Assembly: GCF_002927275.1 (NCBI RefSeq)
Contig: NZ_PRKW01000003.1
Span: forward strand, 248,001-312,000
DNA length: 64,000 bases
Reading direction: 5' to 3'
Origin: Arthrobacter pityocampae
GTDB lineage: Bacteria > Actinomycetota > Actinomycetes > Actinomycetales > Micrococcaceae
The notes below the pieces were generated by a model. It searched no databases. It was given only the letters and a program-made list of their open reading frames with translations, and was not told the origin of the DNA. Positions 52,713-63,030 of this stretch are shown here, in pieces. A program made the position numbers and the translations under genes. Position 1 is the first letter of the stretch. Each line of letters starts with the position of its first letter.

Positions 52713-55480
52713 CGTGGGCCGGGCTGGATGAGGTCGGCGAGTTCGCTGCGGGTGCGCAGGTGGAGCTTGGAGAAGATCTGGTAGAGGTGCCCCTCCACGG
52801 TGCGGGTGCTGACGCCCATCATGAGGGCGATGCTCCGGTTGTTCTCGCCGGCGGCAACCAGCTGCGCCACCTCCCGCTCGCGCCGGGTGAGCTGCTCGAG
52901 GGCGACGCCCAGCTCCATGTCCGAGGTGTCCCCGAAGAGCCCGCGTGCCCGCCGCTGGACGTCCCGGAGTGCGCCGCGAGCCCCGGAGAGCTGCGCCGTC
53001 TGCACCGCCTGGGCCGCGCAGTCCCGGGACAACCCGTGGTCGCCGGCGAGCGCCGCACTCTCCATCGCCTGCGCGAACAGTTCGGCGTCTGACGCCCCAA
53101 CGGCCTTCGCGTACAGTTCGCACGCGGACCCGTAGACGCCCTCCACGCGGGCCGCCGCCGTCGCCAGTGCCGCGGCGGCGCGCGTGGTCCCCGACCGGAC
53201 CTCGGCCAGTCGGTGCAGCATCGCCGCAAGGAACGCCCCCTGCGCCTCGGCCGACTGCGCGAGGAGCCGGAACCGTGCGGCAGTCTTCGGCTGAGGGTGG
53301 CGCGGCCCCGCGGCCACCGCGTGCAGGTGCTCGGCCACGGCGGCGGCAAGCCACGACGCCGGCCGTCCGGTCTCCGCCCGCGGCAGGTGCCCGGGCGGCG
53401 CCTCGCTCACCCCGTTCCGGGCGTCGGTTGCGGCGAGTGCCGCGGATGCCAGGGGCAGGAGGCCGTGCGGGTCCAGGACCTCGAGTTGCCGTGCCACCGG
53501 CAGGAGGAGTTCGCGCGCGTCGTCGGGCCGGCCGAGGAGTACCGCCCCCATACCGGAGACGAAGTCCTGCACCAGGTCGGGGCCGGCCGCGGACGACGCC
53601 GCGCTGGACGCCGGCCCCCCCGCGGTGGCTGCGTCTCCCGCGGAGTCGGCGGTACCCGCCGCGTAGCGGGCCACGGCGAGGCGCAGCCGGGTGACGTCGC
53701 GCACCCGCCGACCGGGCGCGGACGCATCGAGGCGCCCCTGGACCGCGTGGGCCAGCCCGACGGCGGCGAGCTGCTGGTCCGTCACCGCGAGGGCCTCGCA
53801 CAGCAGCCCGTCGGCGAGGACCTCCTGGTCCGGGGTCCACCCGGAACGGTCCGTCCCGTGCAGGAGGCCGATGACCGCCGGGTAGTCGCCCGCGAACGCA
53901 GCGTCCTCGGCGCGCCCGATGGTCAGGTGCCCTCGGCACTCGAGGAGCTGCTGGTCGAGCCCCCCCGAGGTCCCGGGGTGCTGCTCCGCGCCCGCCAGGA
54001 GTCGATCTGCGTCGTCGAGCAGCGCCCCCCGAGCGTCCCGGAGGCCGCTGGTGAGGCGGGACGCGCGGCTGCGCAGCAGGAGCAGTGCCACCCGCAAGGG
54101 GATGGGCACGCCGTCGGTGGATTCCGGGCGGTCCGCGAGCAGGGCTGCCGCCTGGTCGCCGCGCCCGAGGTCGAGGGCGGCGCCGGCGGACGCCAACAGG
54201 CGCTCCGGGGTGCCGTCGGCGTGGAGGGACGCCCAGAAGAACGCCCGCTCCGGGCGCCCGAGGAAGGCACAGCGCGCTGCCGCCGCGAGGGACAGGCCCG
54301 TCGGGACCGGGAGGCCGGCGGCGAGCAGCCAGTCGGCGTGCAGCAGAGGGTCCAGCCCTCGTGGATCGAATGCGGCAGCAAGCACGGCGTACAGCGTCGC
54401 GGTCTCCTCCGCGGTCGTCTGCTCACGGATCGCGGCGGCGACGAGGGGCGAGCGCAGGGACACGGTATCGGTTCCCCCGCTCGTCCCGGAGACGGTGAGC
54501 GGATGCAGGGCGTCGAGGTGGACGGCTCCGTCCCCGGGCAGGGCGGCGGCGGGAGCCTCGATGCCGGGGTCACCGGACTGCGCCGCCGGCACACCGGCGA
54601 GGTGCCGGACAACGGCCGTGGGCAGCGAGCCGGCGAAGGCGAGCGTCCGCACGATCCGCTGCTCACGCTCATGCAGGGCCTCAAGCAGGGACCGGGTTCT
54701 CGTCCGCAGGTCGTCGGAGACGAGGATCCGGTCCGAGGCGGTGACCCAGGCCCCGCCGCGCAGGGCGAGTCCCCGGTGGGGCAGTTCCTCGAGGGCCGAG
54801 GAGAGGAAGCGGGCGTTACCCTCGCTCGAGCGGTCCAGCAGGTCGACGGCGGGGGGCGACACCGGGGCCCCGAGGACCGCCTCGGCGATGGTGCGGATCT
54901 GCTGCCGGGTCAGGCGCGGTAGGTCGAAGCACTCGAGGTCGCCGTCGCGCCACAGGTCGGAGAAGGCGCTGTTCATGGTTCGGAGCGCTTCGGCGGTGAT
55001 CACCAGGGACGCCGCCCCGGCCACGACCAGACGGCTGACGACCATGGCGGACTCGGCGTCCAACTGGGCTGCATTGTCGATGGCGAGGAGCACCGGGCGG
55101 CCACCGGACTGCTCCTCGAGGAGGGCACGGACCCCCCGGATGATGGTCAGCGGATGCTGGGTGTCCCCGGACTCCAGCTCCGCCAGCAGGAAAGCGATGG
55201 CCCGGTAGGGCTCGGCGGATGCGCGGGTGGACGCCCAGATCCGCACCACGTGGTGGGTCCGGGATGCTCGGTGGGCCACGGTCCGCAGCAGCGCCGTCTT
55301 GCCGCGTCCCTCCTCGCCGAGAAGCGCGGCGCCGACGGCTCCCGGCATCTGGAGGCGCCGCAGCACGGCGTCCACCAGATCCGTCCGGGTGGCGACGAAG
55401 GCCTGCTCCCCCCGCAGATCGGCCGGCGCGCCGGTGGCGGGCGCGGCCGTGCCGCTGAAAGCGTGTGTTCGAGACTCCAC
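52709..55480 (-). CDS. LAL-type LuxR family regulator, array member 4
   Basis: A 923-residue regulator, the longest of the array and the first in transcription order. Walker A is 'GEEGRGKTALL' (near 57), Walker B 'RPVLLAIDNAAQLD' (near 132), and the HTH 'ENNRSIALMMGVSTRTVEGHLYQIFSKLHL' lies near 880. The middle is Ala-rich and helical. GTG start with AGGACGG upstream. It is divergent from the UDP-glucose dehydrogenase gene across a 351-base gap, so both may be driven from that gap. The coupling to member 3 through GTGA suggests equal synthesis of the pair. Confidence 0.86.
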   Translation of the reverse strand: MESRTHAFSGTAAPATGAPADLRGEQAFVATRTDLVDAVLRRLQMPGAVGAALLGEEGRGKTALLRTVAHRASRTHHVVRIWASTRASAEPYRAIAFLLAELESGDTQHPLTIIRGVRALLEEQSGGRPVLLAIDNAAQLDAESAMVVSRLVVAGAASLVITAEALRTMNSAFSDLWRDGDLECFDLPRLTRQQIRTIAEAVLGAPVSPPAVDLLDRSSEGNARFLSSALEELPHRGLALRGGAWVTASDRILVSDDLRTRTRSLLEALHEREQRIVRTLAFAGSLPTAVVRHLAGVPAAQSGDPGIEAPAAALPGDGAVHLDALHPLTVSGTSGGTDTVSLRSPLVAAAIREQTTAEETATLYAVLAAAFDPRGLDPLLHADWLLAAGLPVPTGLSLAAAARCAFLGRPERAFFWASLHADGTPERLLASAGAALDLGRGDQAAALLADRPESTDGVPIPLRVALLLLRSRASRLTSGLRDARGALLDDADRLLAGAEQHPGTSGGLDQQLLECRGHLTIGRAEDAAFAGDYPAVIGLLHGTDRSGWTPDQEVLADGLLCEALAVTDQQLAAVGLAHAVQGRLDASAPGRRVRDVTRLRLAVARYAAGTADSAGDAATAGGPASSAASSAAGPDLVQDFVSGMGAVLLGRPDDARELLLPVARQLEVLDPHGLLPLASAALAATDARNGVSEAPPGHLPRAETGRPASWLAAAVAEHLHAVAAGPRHPQPKTAARFRLLAQSAEAQGAFLAAMLHRLAEVRSGTTRAAAALATAAARVEGVYGSACELYAKAVGASDAELFAQAMESAALAGDHGLSRDCAAQAVQTAQLSGARGALRDVQRRARGLFGDTSDMELGVALEQLTRREREVAQLVAAGENNRSIALMMGVSTRTVEGHLYQIFSKLHLRTRSELADLIQPGPR

Positions 55481-55831
55481 GATGGTGCCGTCCTGTTCCC
55501 CAGAGAATGCAGCGAAAGACCTGCACTCACACTAGGAAGACCGCGTGCTGCTGACACGAGTGGGATCTACCGGCGTTCACGGGGGCCTACTCGCAGGCAC
55601 CACGGCGAAGCTCGAGGAACTACTCGCGATCATGGGTCTGCGCTACGTGGGGCCAATGATGAACCACGGAGGGACCCTTGGCCGCAGCTGCTGCCGGGCT
55701 CGGCGCACCGCCGTCATTGAACGCCGTGAATTCACCGCCCGTTCAGTCCCTCCCCCTCTACGCTCACCCGGAATCTACTTCGCCCCGTTAGCGTCAACCC
55801 GGATCAGTCCTTCTCTCAGGGAGTACCCAGC
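55481..55831. promoter_or_regulatory. Divergent promoter region between the regulator array and UDP-glucose dehydrogenase
   Basis: No gene fits this 351-base gap. It carries copies of the blocks seen at 44259-44587: ACACGAGTGG (55554-55563) then TAC and GTTCAC (55575-55580), CAATG...GGAGGGACCC (55654-55677), and CGTGAATTC (55725-55733), here within the palindrome GTGAATTCAC. Block order differs from the other copy. Expected to drive array member 4 to the left and ugd to the right. Confidence 0.5.
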
Positions 55832-57145
55832 ATGCGTATCTCGATCATCGGGTGTGGTTACCTGGGGGCGGTCCACGCGGCGTGCATGGCGAAGCTGGGG
55901 CACGACGTCGTCGGGATCGACACCGACCTCCGGAAAATCGGGGAACTCCAGTGCGGCCGCGTCCCCTTCTTCGAGCCTGGCCTGCCCGAGCTCCTCGAGG
56001 AGGTCCTCGGAACAGGTCGGCTGAAGTTCAGCTCCAGCATCGACGACGCCAAGGGAGCGCAGGTCCACTTCCTCTGCGTCGGAACCCCTCAGCGGAAGGG
56101 AGAGTACGCAGCGGACATGCGCCACGTCGACGGAGCGTTCGCCTCTCTCCTCGACTGTCTCGAACCCGGCAACATCGTGGTGGGGAAGTCCACCGTGCCG
56201 GTCGGGACCGCGGCACGGCTGGCCGAGGACCTCGCCGGGCGTCACCCTGATGCCGTGCTCGCCTGGAACCCCGAGTTCCTCCGCGAAGGCTTCGCCGTGA
56301 AGGACACGCTCTCCCCTGACCGGTTCGTCTACGGCGTGCCCGACGGCGAACCCGGCGCCCGTGCGACGGCGGCGCTCGATGACGTGTACAGCACACCGCT
56401 CTCCCTCGGTACCCACCGCCTCGTCGCGGACTACGCGACCGCCGAACTGGTCAAGGCAGCCGCGAACTCGTTCCTGGCCACGAAGATCTCCTTCATCAAC
56501 GCCATGGCCGAGGTGTGCGAGGTGACGGGCGCCGACGTGACGGTCCTGGCCGACGCCATCGGCCTGGACGAACGGATCGGCCGCAGGTTCCTGAACGCGG
56601 GGATCGGCTTCGGTGGCGGCTGCCTCCCCAAGGACATCCGGGCGTTCATGGCCCGCGCCGGAGAGCTCGGAGCAGATCAGGCGCTGACCTTCCTGCGCGA
56701 GGTGGACGCCATCAACGTGCGGCGCCGTCTGAGGGCCGTCGAACTGACCCGCAGGCTCGTGGGCGGCTCGCTCCTCGGCAGGCGCATCACTGTTCTCGGA
56801 GCAGCGTTCAAACCCGACAGCGACGACGTCCGCGACTCCCCCGCCCTCAATATCGCCGCCCAACTGCAGCTGCAGGGAGCGGAGGTGACAGTGACGGATC
56901 CCCAGGCGATCGACGGCGCACGGCTCCGCTTCCCCGAGCTCACGTACGAACCAGACACGGTTGAAGCCGTCTCGGGCGCCGACGCACTCCTCCTGCTGAC
57001 GGAATGGGAGGAGTACAGGACCCTCGATCCGGAGCGCGTCGCTCGGCTCGTGCGCACCCGGACCATCCTCGACGGGCGCAACGTCCTCGACGCCCAGGCC
57101 TGGCGCACAGGAGGGTGGACCTACCGGGGCATCGGGAAGCCGTGA
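55832..57145 (+). CDS. UDP-glucose 6-dehydrogenase
   Basis: A 437-residue NAD-dependent enzyme making UDP-glucuronate from UDP-glucose. It starts 'MRISIIGCGYLGAVHAACMAKLGHDVVGID' (NAD-binding GxGYxG), has 'FLCVGTPQRKGEYAADM', 'VVGKSTVPVGTAARL', 'NPEFLREGFAV', the catalytic Cys264 in 'GFGGGCLPKDIRAF', and a C-terminal 'LGAAFKPDSDDVRDSPALNI'. GGGAG precedes the ATG. It would supply a uronic acid for the surface polymer or for decarboxylated derivatives. Divergent from the regulator array; convergent with rfbA, with 83 bases between. Confidence 0.93.
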   Translation: MRISIIGCGYLGAVHAACMAKLGHDVVGIDTDLRKIGELQCGRVPFFEPGLPELLEEVLGTGRLKFSSSIDDAKGAQVHFLCVGTPQRKGEYAADMRHVDGAFASLLDCLEPGNIVVGKSTVPVGTAARLAEDLAGRHPDAVLAWNPEFLREGFAVKDTLSPDRFVYGVPDGEPGARATAALDDVYSTPLSLGTHRLVADYATAELVKAAANSFLATKISFINAMAEVCEVTGADVTVLADAIGLDERIGRRFLNAGIGFGGGCLPKDIRAFMARAGELGADQALTFLREVDAINVRRRLRAVELTRRLVGGSLLGRRITVLGAAFKPDSDDVRDSPALNIAAQLQLQGAEVTVTDPQAIDGARLRFPELTYEPDTVEAVSGADALLLLTEWEEYRTLDPERVARLVRTRTILDGRNVLDAQAWRTGGWTYRGIGKP

Positions 57146-57228
57146 CCGTCTGCGACCGTCGGTGGAGAGCCCTCACGCGATACGTCCGGCTCAGGTGAGC
57201 CTGATGGACCGGGGCCAGACCCATTGGG

Positions 57229-58140
57229 CTATTCGGCCGTCTCGGTCCGAGGTGACTCCGAGATGCCGAGCAGGGACAGCAGGTACCTCCCGTATCCGCT
57301 CTTGACCAGTGGGGCGGCGACGGCTTCGAGGTCGGAATCGCTGAGGAAACCCTGCCGCCAGGCGACCTCCTCGGGCGCGCCGATCTTGAGTCCCTGGCGG
57401 TGCTCCACCGTCCGGATGAAGATCGACGCATCGCTCAACGATTCGAAGGTGCCGGTGTCGAGCCACGCTGTTCCTCGCGGGAGGATCTCGACCTGGAGAC
57501 GGCCCTGGTTCAGGTACTCCCGGTTGATGTCCGTGACTTCGAGTTCCCCGCGCGCAGAGGGCGTCAAACCCTGAGCGATTCCGACGACGTCATTGTCGTA
57601 GAAGTACAGCCCTGGGATTGCGAAATTGCTCCTCGGGACTTTCGGTTTCTCCTCGAGGGATATCGCCTTCCCGGAATCGTCGAGCTCCACGACTCCGTAC
57701 GCGGACGGGTCGGCGACCTGGTAGCCGAAAATGGCCCCGCCGTCGATGTCGGCGAAGCGGCGGAGTTGGGTGCCCAGTCCCTGACCGTAGAAGATGTTGT
57801 CGCCCAACACGAGCGCAACCGAATCACTGCCGATATGGTCCTTGCCGAGGATGAACGCCTGGGCGAGCCCGTCGGGTGAGGGCTGCTCGGCATAGGTCAG
57901 AGTGACCCCGAACCTGCTGCCGTCACCCAGGAGCCGTCGGAACTGTTCGGTATCGTGCGGCGCCGTGATGATCAGGATGTCCCGGATGCCCGCGAGAATG
58001 AGCGTGGACAGCGGATAATAGATCATCGGTTTGTCGTACACGGGAACGAGCTGCTTGCTGATTCCCAGGGTGATCGGATGAAGTCGCGAGCCGGTCCCAC
58101 CGGCGAGAATTATCCCACGCATGCCCTGATGATGGTCCAT
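57229..58140 (-). CDS. rfbA: Glucose-1-phosphate thymidylyltransferase
   Basis: A 303-residue nucleotidyltransferase joining dTTP and glucose-1-phosphate, the first step to dTDP-L-rhamnose. The signature '[50 protein letters not shown]' region is split over residues 7-56, with '[12 protein letters not shown]' and '[20 protein letters not shown]' later. The usual start is at the second Met (58122), but GGAGG lies at ideal distance before ATG 58140, adding MDHHQG. It follows rfbCD by 30 bases on the same strand. Confidence 0.93.
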   Translation of the reverse strand: MDHHQGMRGIILAGGTGSRLHPITLGISKQLVPVYDKPMIYYPLSTLILAGIRDILIITAPHDTEQFRRLLGDGSRFGVTLTYAEQPSPDGLAQAFILGKDHIGSDSVALVLGDNIFYGQGLGTQLRRFADIDGGAIFGYQVADPSAYGVVELDDSGKAISLEEKPKVPRSNFAIPGLYFYDNDVVGIAQGLTPSARGELEVTDINREYLNQGRLQVEILPRGTAWLDTGTFESLSDASIFIRTVEHRQGLKIGAPEEVAWRQGFLSDSDLEAVAAPLVKSGYGRYLLSLLGISESPRTETAE

Positions 58141-58170
58141 TTATGGAGCCTCCACAAACACCCGCGCCCT

Positions 58171-59598
58171 TTACCTGGTGCGAGGCCCCCGCAGGGGCCC
58201 GACATAGGACCTCAGCCGCTCGGAGGACAATGCGGGCACGAATCCTGCCGCTTTGAGTTTGGTGAGGTCGAGGGTGCTCCGCAGCGGGCGGGGTGCGGCC
58301 TGCGTGCCGGCGAAGTACTCCTCGGTGCTGACGCCGGTGACGTCATTCCGGGCCCTCCCGCACAGCGCGTAGACGTCGGCGGCGATGTCCGCCCAGCTCT
58401 GCGGCTCGCCGTCGCAGCTGACGTTGTAGGTGCCGTACGGCGCGCCGGTCGCCAGCAGGTGCAGGATGGCGCCGGCGAGGTCCTCGGTGAAGGTCAGGCG
58501 CCCCACCTGGTCGTTGACCACGCGGGGCGTGATGCCCCGGCCGGCAAGGCCCGCCATGGTGCGGACGAAGTTGTCTCCGTCGCCGATCACCCAGCTGGTC
58601 CGCAGGATGTAGTGGCGCGGCACGGTCGCGACGATGGCGTCGCCCGCGGCCTTGGTCTGCCCGTACACCCCGAACGGTGTGAAGGGCTCCGTCTCCGCGT
58701 GCAGGTCCCGGGTGCCGTCGAAGACGTAGTCGCTGGAAATGTGGACGAGTCTCAGGCGGTGCCTGCTGGCGACCCGGGCGAGGGCGGCGACTCCGGACAC
58801 GTTGACGGCCCACGCGGCGGCGCGTCCCTCCGGGGTCTCGGCGGCGTCGACGGCCGTGTACGCGGCGGCGTTGATGATCGTCTCGTACGCCGCCCACGGG
58901 CGGGCGGCCTCGATGTCGCCGAGCAGGTCAAGGTCACTCCGGGACGCGAATTCGACGGACGGGTGGTCGGCGAGGGCGGCACGCAGGGCCGTGCCGAGCT
59001 GCCCGTCGGCCCCGACGACGAGTGTCTTCCGCGGCGCCAGGGGGGTGACGTCGGCCAGGCGCGGGTGGGCGCGGTCCTTGGCGGAGAGTTCGGCGTCGGC
59101 CAGCGGGACAGGCCAGGGGATCGCGGCCGTCTCGTCGGCGAGATTCAGGAACACGTACTGGTCCTGGGCGTCGGCGGACCAGTGGTCGTTGACCAGATAC
59201 GTGTAGGCGGTGCCGTCCTCGAGGGTCTGGAACGCGTTGCCCACGCCGCGCGGGACGAAGATCGCCGTCGAGGGATCGAGTTCCGCGGTGAACACCGCGC
59301 CGAAGGACGGCCCCTCGCGCAGATCCACCCACGCGCCGAACACCCGCCCGGTGGCCACGGAGATGAACTTGTCCCACGGCTCGGCGTGGATGCCGCGCGT
59401 GGTCCCGGCGGTTTCGTTGAAGGAGATGTTGTTCTGCACCGGCCCGAAATCCGGGAGCCCGGCCGCGGTCATCGTCGCGTGCTGCCAGTTCTCCTTGAAC
59501 CAGCCACGATTGTCCCCGTGGACCGGCAGGTCGAAGAGGAGAACGCCGGGGATGGGCGTCTCGCGGGCTGTAAGAGGCTTGGCGAAGATCGGTCCCAT
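58171..59598 (-). CDS. Fused dTDP-4-dehydrorhamnose 3,5-epimerase / dTDP-4-dehydrorhamnose reductase
   Basis: A 475-residue two-domain enzyme for the last two steps of dTDP-L-rhamnose synthesis. The N-terminal epimerase (about 1-190) has 'VHGDNRGWFKENWQ', 'NNISFNETAGTTRGIHAEPWDKFISVATGRVFGAWVDLR' (His and Lys of the RmlC active site) and 'IFVPRGVGNAFQTLEDG'. The reductase (about 195-475) starts 'TLVVGADGQLGTALRAAL', has 'NAAAYTAVDAAE' and the catalytic 'VYGQTKAAGDAIV' (YxxxK). Start ATG 59598 lies four bases past the rfbB stop, with AGGGGC upstream. In many bacteria these are separate rfbC and rfbD genes. Confidence 0.9.
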   Translation of the reverse strand: MGPIFAKPLTARETPIPGVLLFDLPVHGDNRGWFKENWQHATMTAAGLPDFGPVQNNISFNETAGTTRGIHAEPWDKFISVATGRVFGAWVDLREGPSFGAVFTAELDPSTAIFVPRGVGNAFQTLEDGTAYTYLVNDHWSADAQDQYVFLNLADETAAIPWPVPLADAELSAKDRAHPRLADVTPLAPRKTLVVGADGQLGTALRAALADHPSVEFASRSDLDLLGDIEAARPWAAYETIINAAAYTAVDAAETPEGRAAAWAVNVSGVAALARVASRHRLRLVHISSDYVFDGTRDLHAETEPFTPFGVYGQTKAAGDAIVATVPRHYILRTSWVIGDGDNFVRTMAGLAGRGITPRVVNDQVGRLTFTEDLAGAILHLLATGAPYGTYNVSCDGEPQSWADIAADVYALCGRARNDVTGVSTEEYFAGTQAAPRPLRSTLDLTKLKAAGFVPALSSERLRSYVGPLRGPRTR

Positions 59599-59602
59599 GG
59601 TC

Positions 59603-61314
<1,712 letters not shown>

Positions 61315-61324
61315 CGATCGTTAC

Positions 61325-61975
61325 CTACTTCTCGTCGGCGTCGGTGACGACGGCGTCAGCGTCGGCATCGCCGGCGGTCGCGCCTTCGGCGATGGCCTCG
61401 GTGTCGGCGTCGGTCTCCTCGGTCTCGCCCAGGTCCTGGACGGTGGGGGCCATGACGTTGACCACGAGGGTCTCGGGGTCCGTGAGGAGCGTGACGCCCT
61501 GGGGCAGCACGATGTCCGAGGCGTGCACGTGCTCGCCGATCTGGTGGCCCTCGACGCTGACGGTGAGGGTCTCGGGCAGGTGGGTGGCTTCGGCCTCGAC
61601 GAGGACCGTGGTGGCCTCGAGGTTGAAGACGACGTCGGGAGCAGGCTCGCCCTCGACGTGGATGGCGACGTCCACCTGGACCTTCTCGCCGCGGCGGACG
61701 GTCAGGAGGTCGAGGTGCTCGACGATCCGCTTGAGCTGGTTGCGCTGGATGTCCTTGACGAGGGCCAGGTGGTCCTCGCCCTCGATGTCCAGCGTGAGCA
61801 GGGCGTTCGGGGTGCGGACGGCCAGGGTGGTGGCCTTGGCGGGCAGCAGGACGTGGATGGGATCCGCACCGTGGCCGTAGATGACCGCGGGGATCATGTT
61901 GGCGCGGCGGGCCTGGCGGGCCGAGCCCTTGCCGAACTCGGTGCGGACGTGTGCTGCGAGCTTCTGCTCGGACAT
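61325..61975 (-). CDS. rplY: 50S ribosomal protein L25/general stress protein Ctc
   Basis: A 216-residue 5S rRNA-binding protein of the long CTC type. The L25 domain (about 1-95) reads 'EFGKGSARQARRANMIPAVIYGHGADPIHVLLP' and 'VKDIQRNQLKRIVEHLDLLTVRRGEKV'; the TL5/CTC C-terminal domain has 'LPETLTVSVEGHQIGEHVHASDIVLPQGVTLLTDPETLV'. An Asp/Ala/Glu-rich acidic tail of about 40 residues ends the protein, as in other actinobacteria. AGGAGAAGCC precedes the ATG. Directly upstream of pth. Confidence 0.95.
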   Translation of the reverse strand: MSEQKLAAHVRTEFGKGSARQARRANMIPAVIYGHGADPIHVLLPAKATTLAVRTPNALLTLDIEGEDHLALVKDIQRNQLKRIVEHLDLLTVRRGEKVQVDVAIHVEGEPAPDVVFNLEATTVLVEAEATHLPETLTVSVEGHQIGEHVHASDIVLPQGVTLLTDPETLVVNVMAPTVQDLGETEETDADTEAIAEGATAGDADADAVVTDADEK

Positions 61976-62258
61976 GGCTTCTCCTGAAACGATTGCGGCT
62001 CCCCGCGCGGTTGCGGGAGCACTGGGACACTAGCCGGGGCGGAAGGAACACGCGAGTGGGCAGTCGTCTAGAAACCAGTCGAGTCGCTAGCCACCGTCGA
62101 TCACGGAGTACGGCCGGACATCATGCGATCCGGCCCGCTCCCTCGCCTAGGCATCGCGATCCATCCTACAGGACCGGGGGTCACGGACCGCGCCGGACCG
62201 TGAGCCATACTGAATCCACTTTCCGCGGCCATCCGGCCTCATACCCGAAGGATCTTCC

Positions 62259-62696
62259 CTGAGTACTGCGCCGCTTCCCTCCCCGAGGGTCCGCACCGCA
62301 GCCGCACTCCTGTGCACGGTGTGGGTGCTGACTGTCGCATCGATCGTGCTCTGGCCGACGCCGGTGGACCAGGCCGTCGGTGGGGCGGTGCGCCTCGTGC
62401 TGGCATCACTGCACGGACGCGGCCTGCCGGTGTCCGTCTCCTACGGTGCGGTCGAGTTCGCGGCCAACGTGCTCATGTTCATACCACTTGGCCTGTTCTG
62501 GTTCGTCCTCACGCCGCGGGGCTGGCGCTGGGCGGGGCCCCTGGCAGGATTGGGCCTGTCGATCCTGATCGAAGCCATGCAGTTCGCGCTGCTCCCGGAG
62601 CGGGTCGCGACGCCCTGGGACGTGCTGGCCGATACCGCCGGTGCGGTCTGCGGGACGCTGGCGGCCTGGATGCTGATAAGGGCACACCACGGCTGA
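62259..62696 (+). CDS. VanZ-like family membrane protein
   Basis: A 145-residue membrane protein with four helices. The VanZ-like pattern is visible in 'VSYGAVEFAANVLMFIPLGLFWFVL' (family N-(V/I)-x-x-F-(V/I/x)-P-x-G), 'LGLSILIEAMQFALLPERVATPWDVLADTAGAVCGTLAAW' (family S-x-x-I-E-x-x-Q...R-x-x-x-x-x-D-x-x-x-N/D-x-x-G). The family is tied to teicoplanin resistance in name only; general role unclear. No ATG or GTG gives a whole first helix: GTG 62319 would cut it. CTG 62259 is chosen since GAAGGA lies seven to twelve bases upstream and the N-terminus then reads (M)STAPLPSPRVRTAAALL. Start confidence is moderate. Confidence 0.75.
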   Translation: MSTAPLPSPRVRTAAALLCTVWVLTVASIVLWPTPVDQAVGGAVRLVLASLHGRGLPVSVSYGAVEFAANVLMFIPLGLFWFVLTPRGWRWAGPLAGLGLSILIEAMQFALLPERVATPWDVLADTAGAVCGTLAAWMLIRAHHG

Positions 62697-63030
62697 ACGG
62701 CGTCGGCTCATGAGCCGTACAGCGCATCACGCGCCCCTCGTGGGTGATGCCAGGCTCCACGCCTCGGCCTGCACAGGAAGGGGCCAGCGGCAGCTGGGGA
62801 CGGAGTCTTGGTCTCAGGAAGACTCCTTTGCCGCTGGCCCCGATCCGGGACCCGCACTTTCTGCGAGTAAGAGCCGAAGCCCTCGGGTCGAACCCTGATC
62901 GGTTCAACAAATGCAACCCTACGCAGACCGTAGGAGCCGCTCACCAGTACGCACTACTCCAGTTTGTCCGGCCGACTACCTAAGCCGATCCTGCCGACTA
63001 CTCGTGCATCAACGCCGGCCACAACTGCAG
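62697..63030. other. Gene-free convergent gap with structured element
   Basis: No gene is supported in this 334-base gap between the convergent VanZ-like and LAL-regulator genes. Its main content is a long imperfect hairpin at 62780-62841. Downstream, the minus strand near 62895-62925 reads GGGTTGCATTTGTTGAACC, loosely like IS30-family ends, without a transposase. Confidence 0.45.
62780..62841. terminator. Long two-part hairpin between convergent genes
   Basis: Outer arms GGGGCCAGCGGCA (62780-62792) and TGCCGCTGGCCCC (62829-62841) pair perfectly over 13 bp. Inner arms GGAGTCTT (62802-62809) and AAGACTCC (62819-62826) pair over 8 bp with a 9-base loop. A 9-base bulge on the left and 2-base bulge on the right join them. 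It may act as a bidirectional terminator or be a structured small RNA or repeat element. Confidence 0.5.

Noticed and set aside
50163-53939. A 1258-residue minus-strand open frame
   Set aside because: The first 409 codons are a shadow of array member 4; the GTGA overlap at 52712 marks the true start.
55545-56024. Plus-strand frame overlapping the start of the UDP-glucose dehydrogenase gene
   Set aside because: No ribosome site and it conflicts with a firmly supported gene.
62181-62203. Palindrome TCACGG...CCGTGA in the gap between rplY and the VanZ-like gene
   Set aside because: Six-base arms with a central mismatch are not enough to name an operator.
62880-62930. tRNA-like T-arm (GGTTCGACCC on the minus strand) and IS30-like end sequence
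   Set aside because: The would-be T stem does not pair, there is no acceptor or anticodon arm, and no transposase or second inverted repeat is found.
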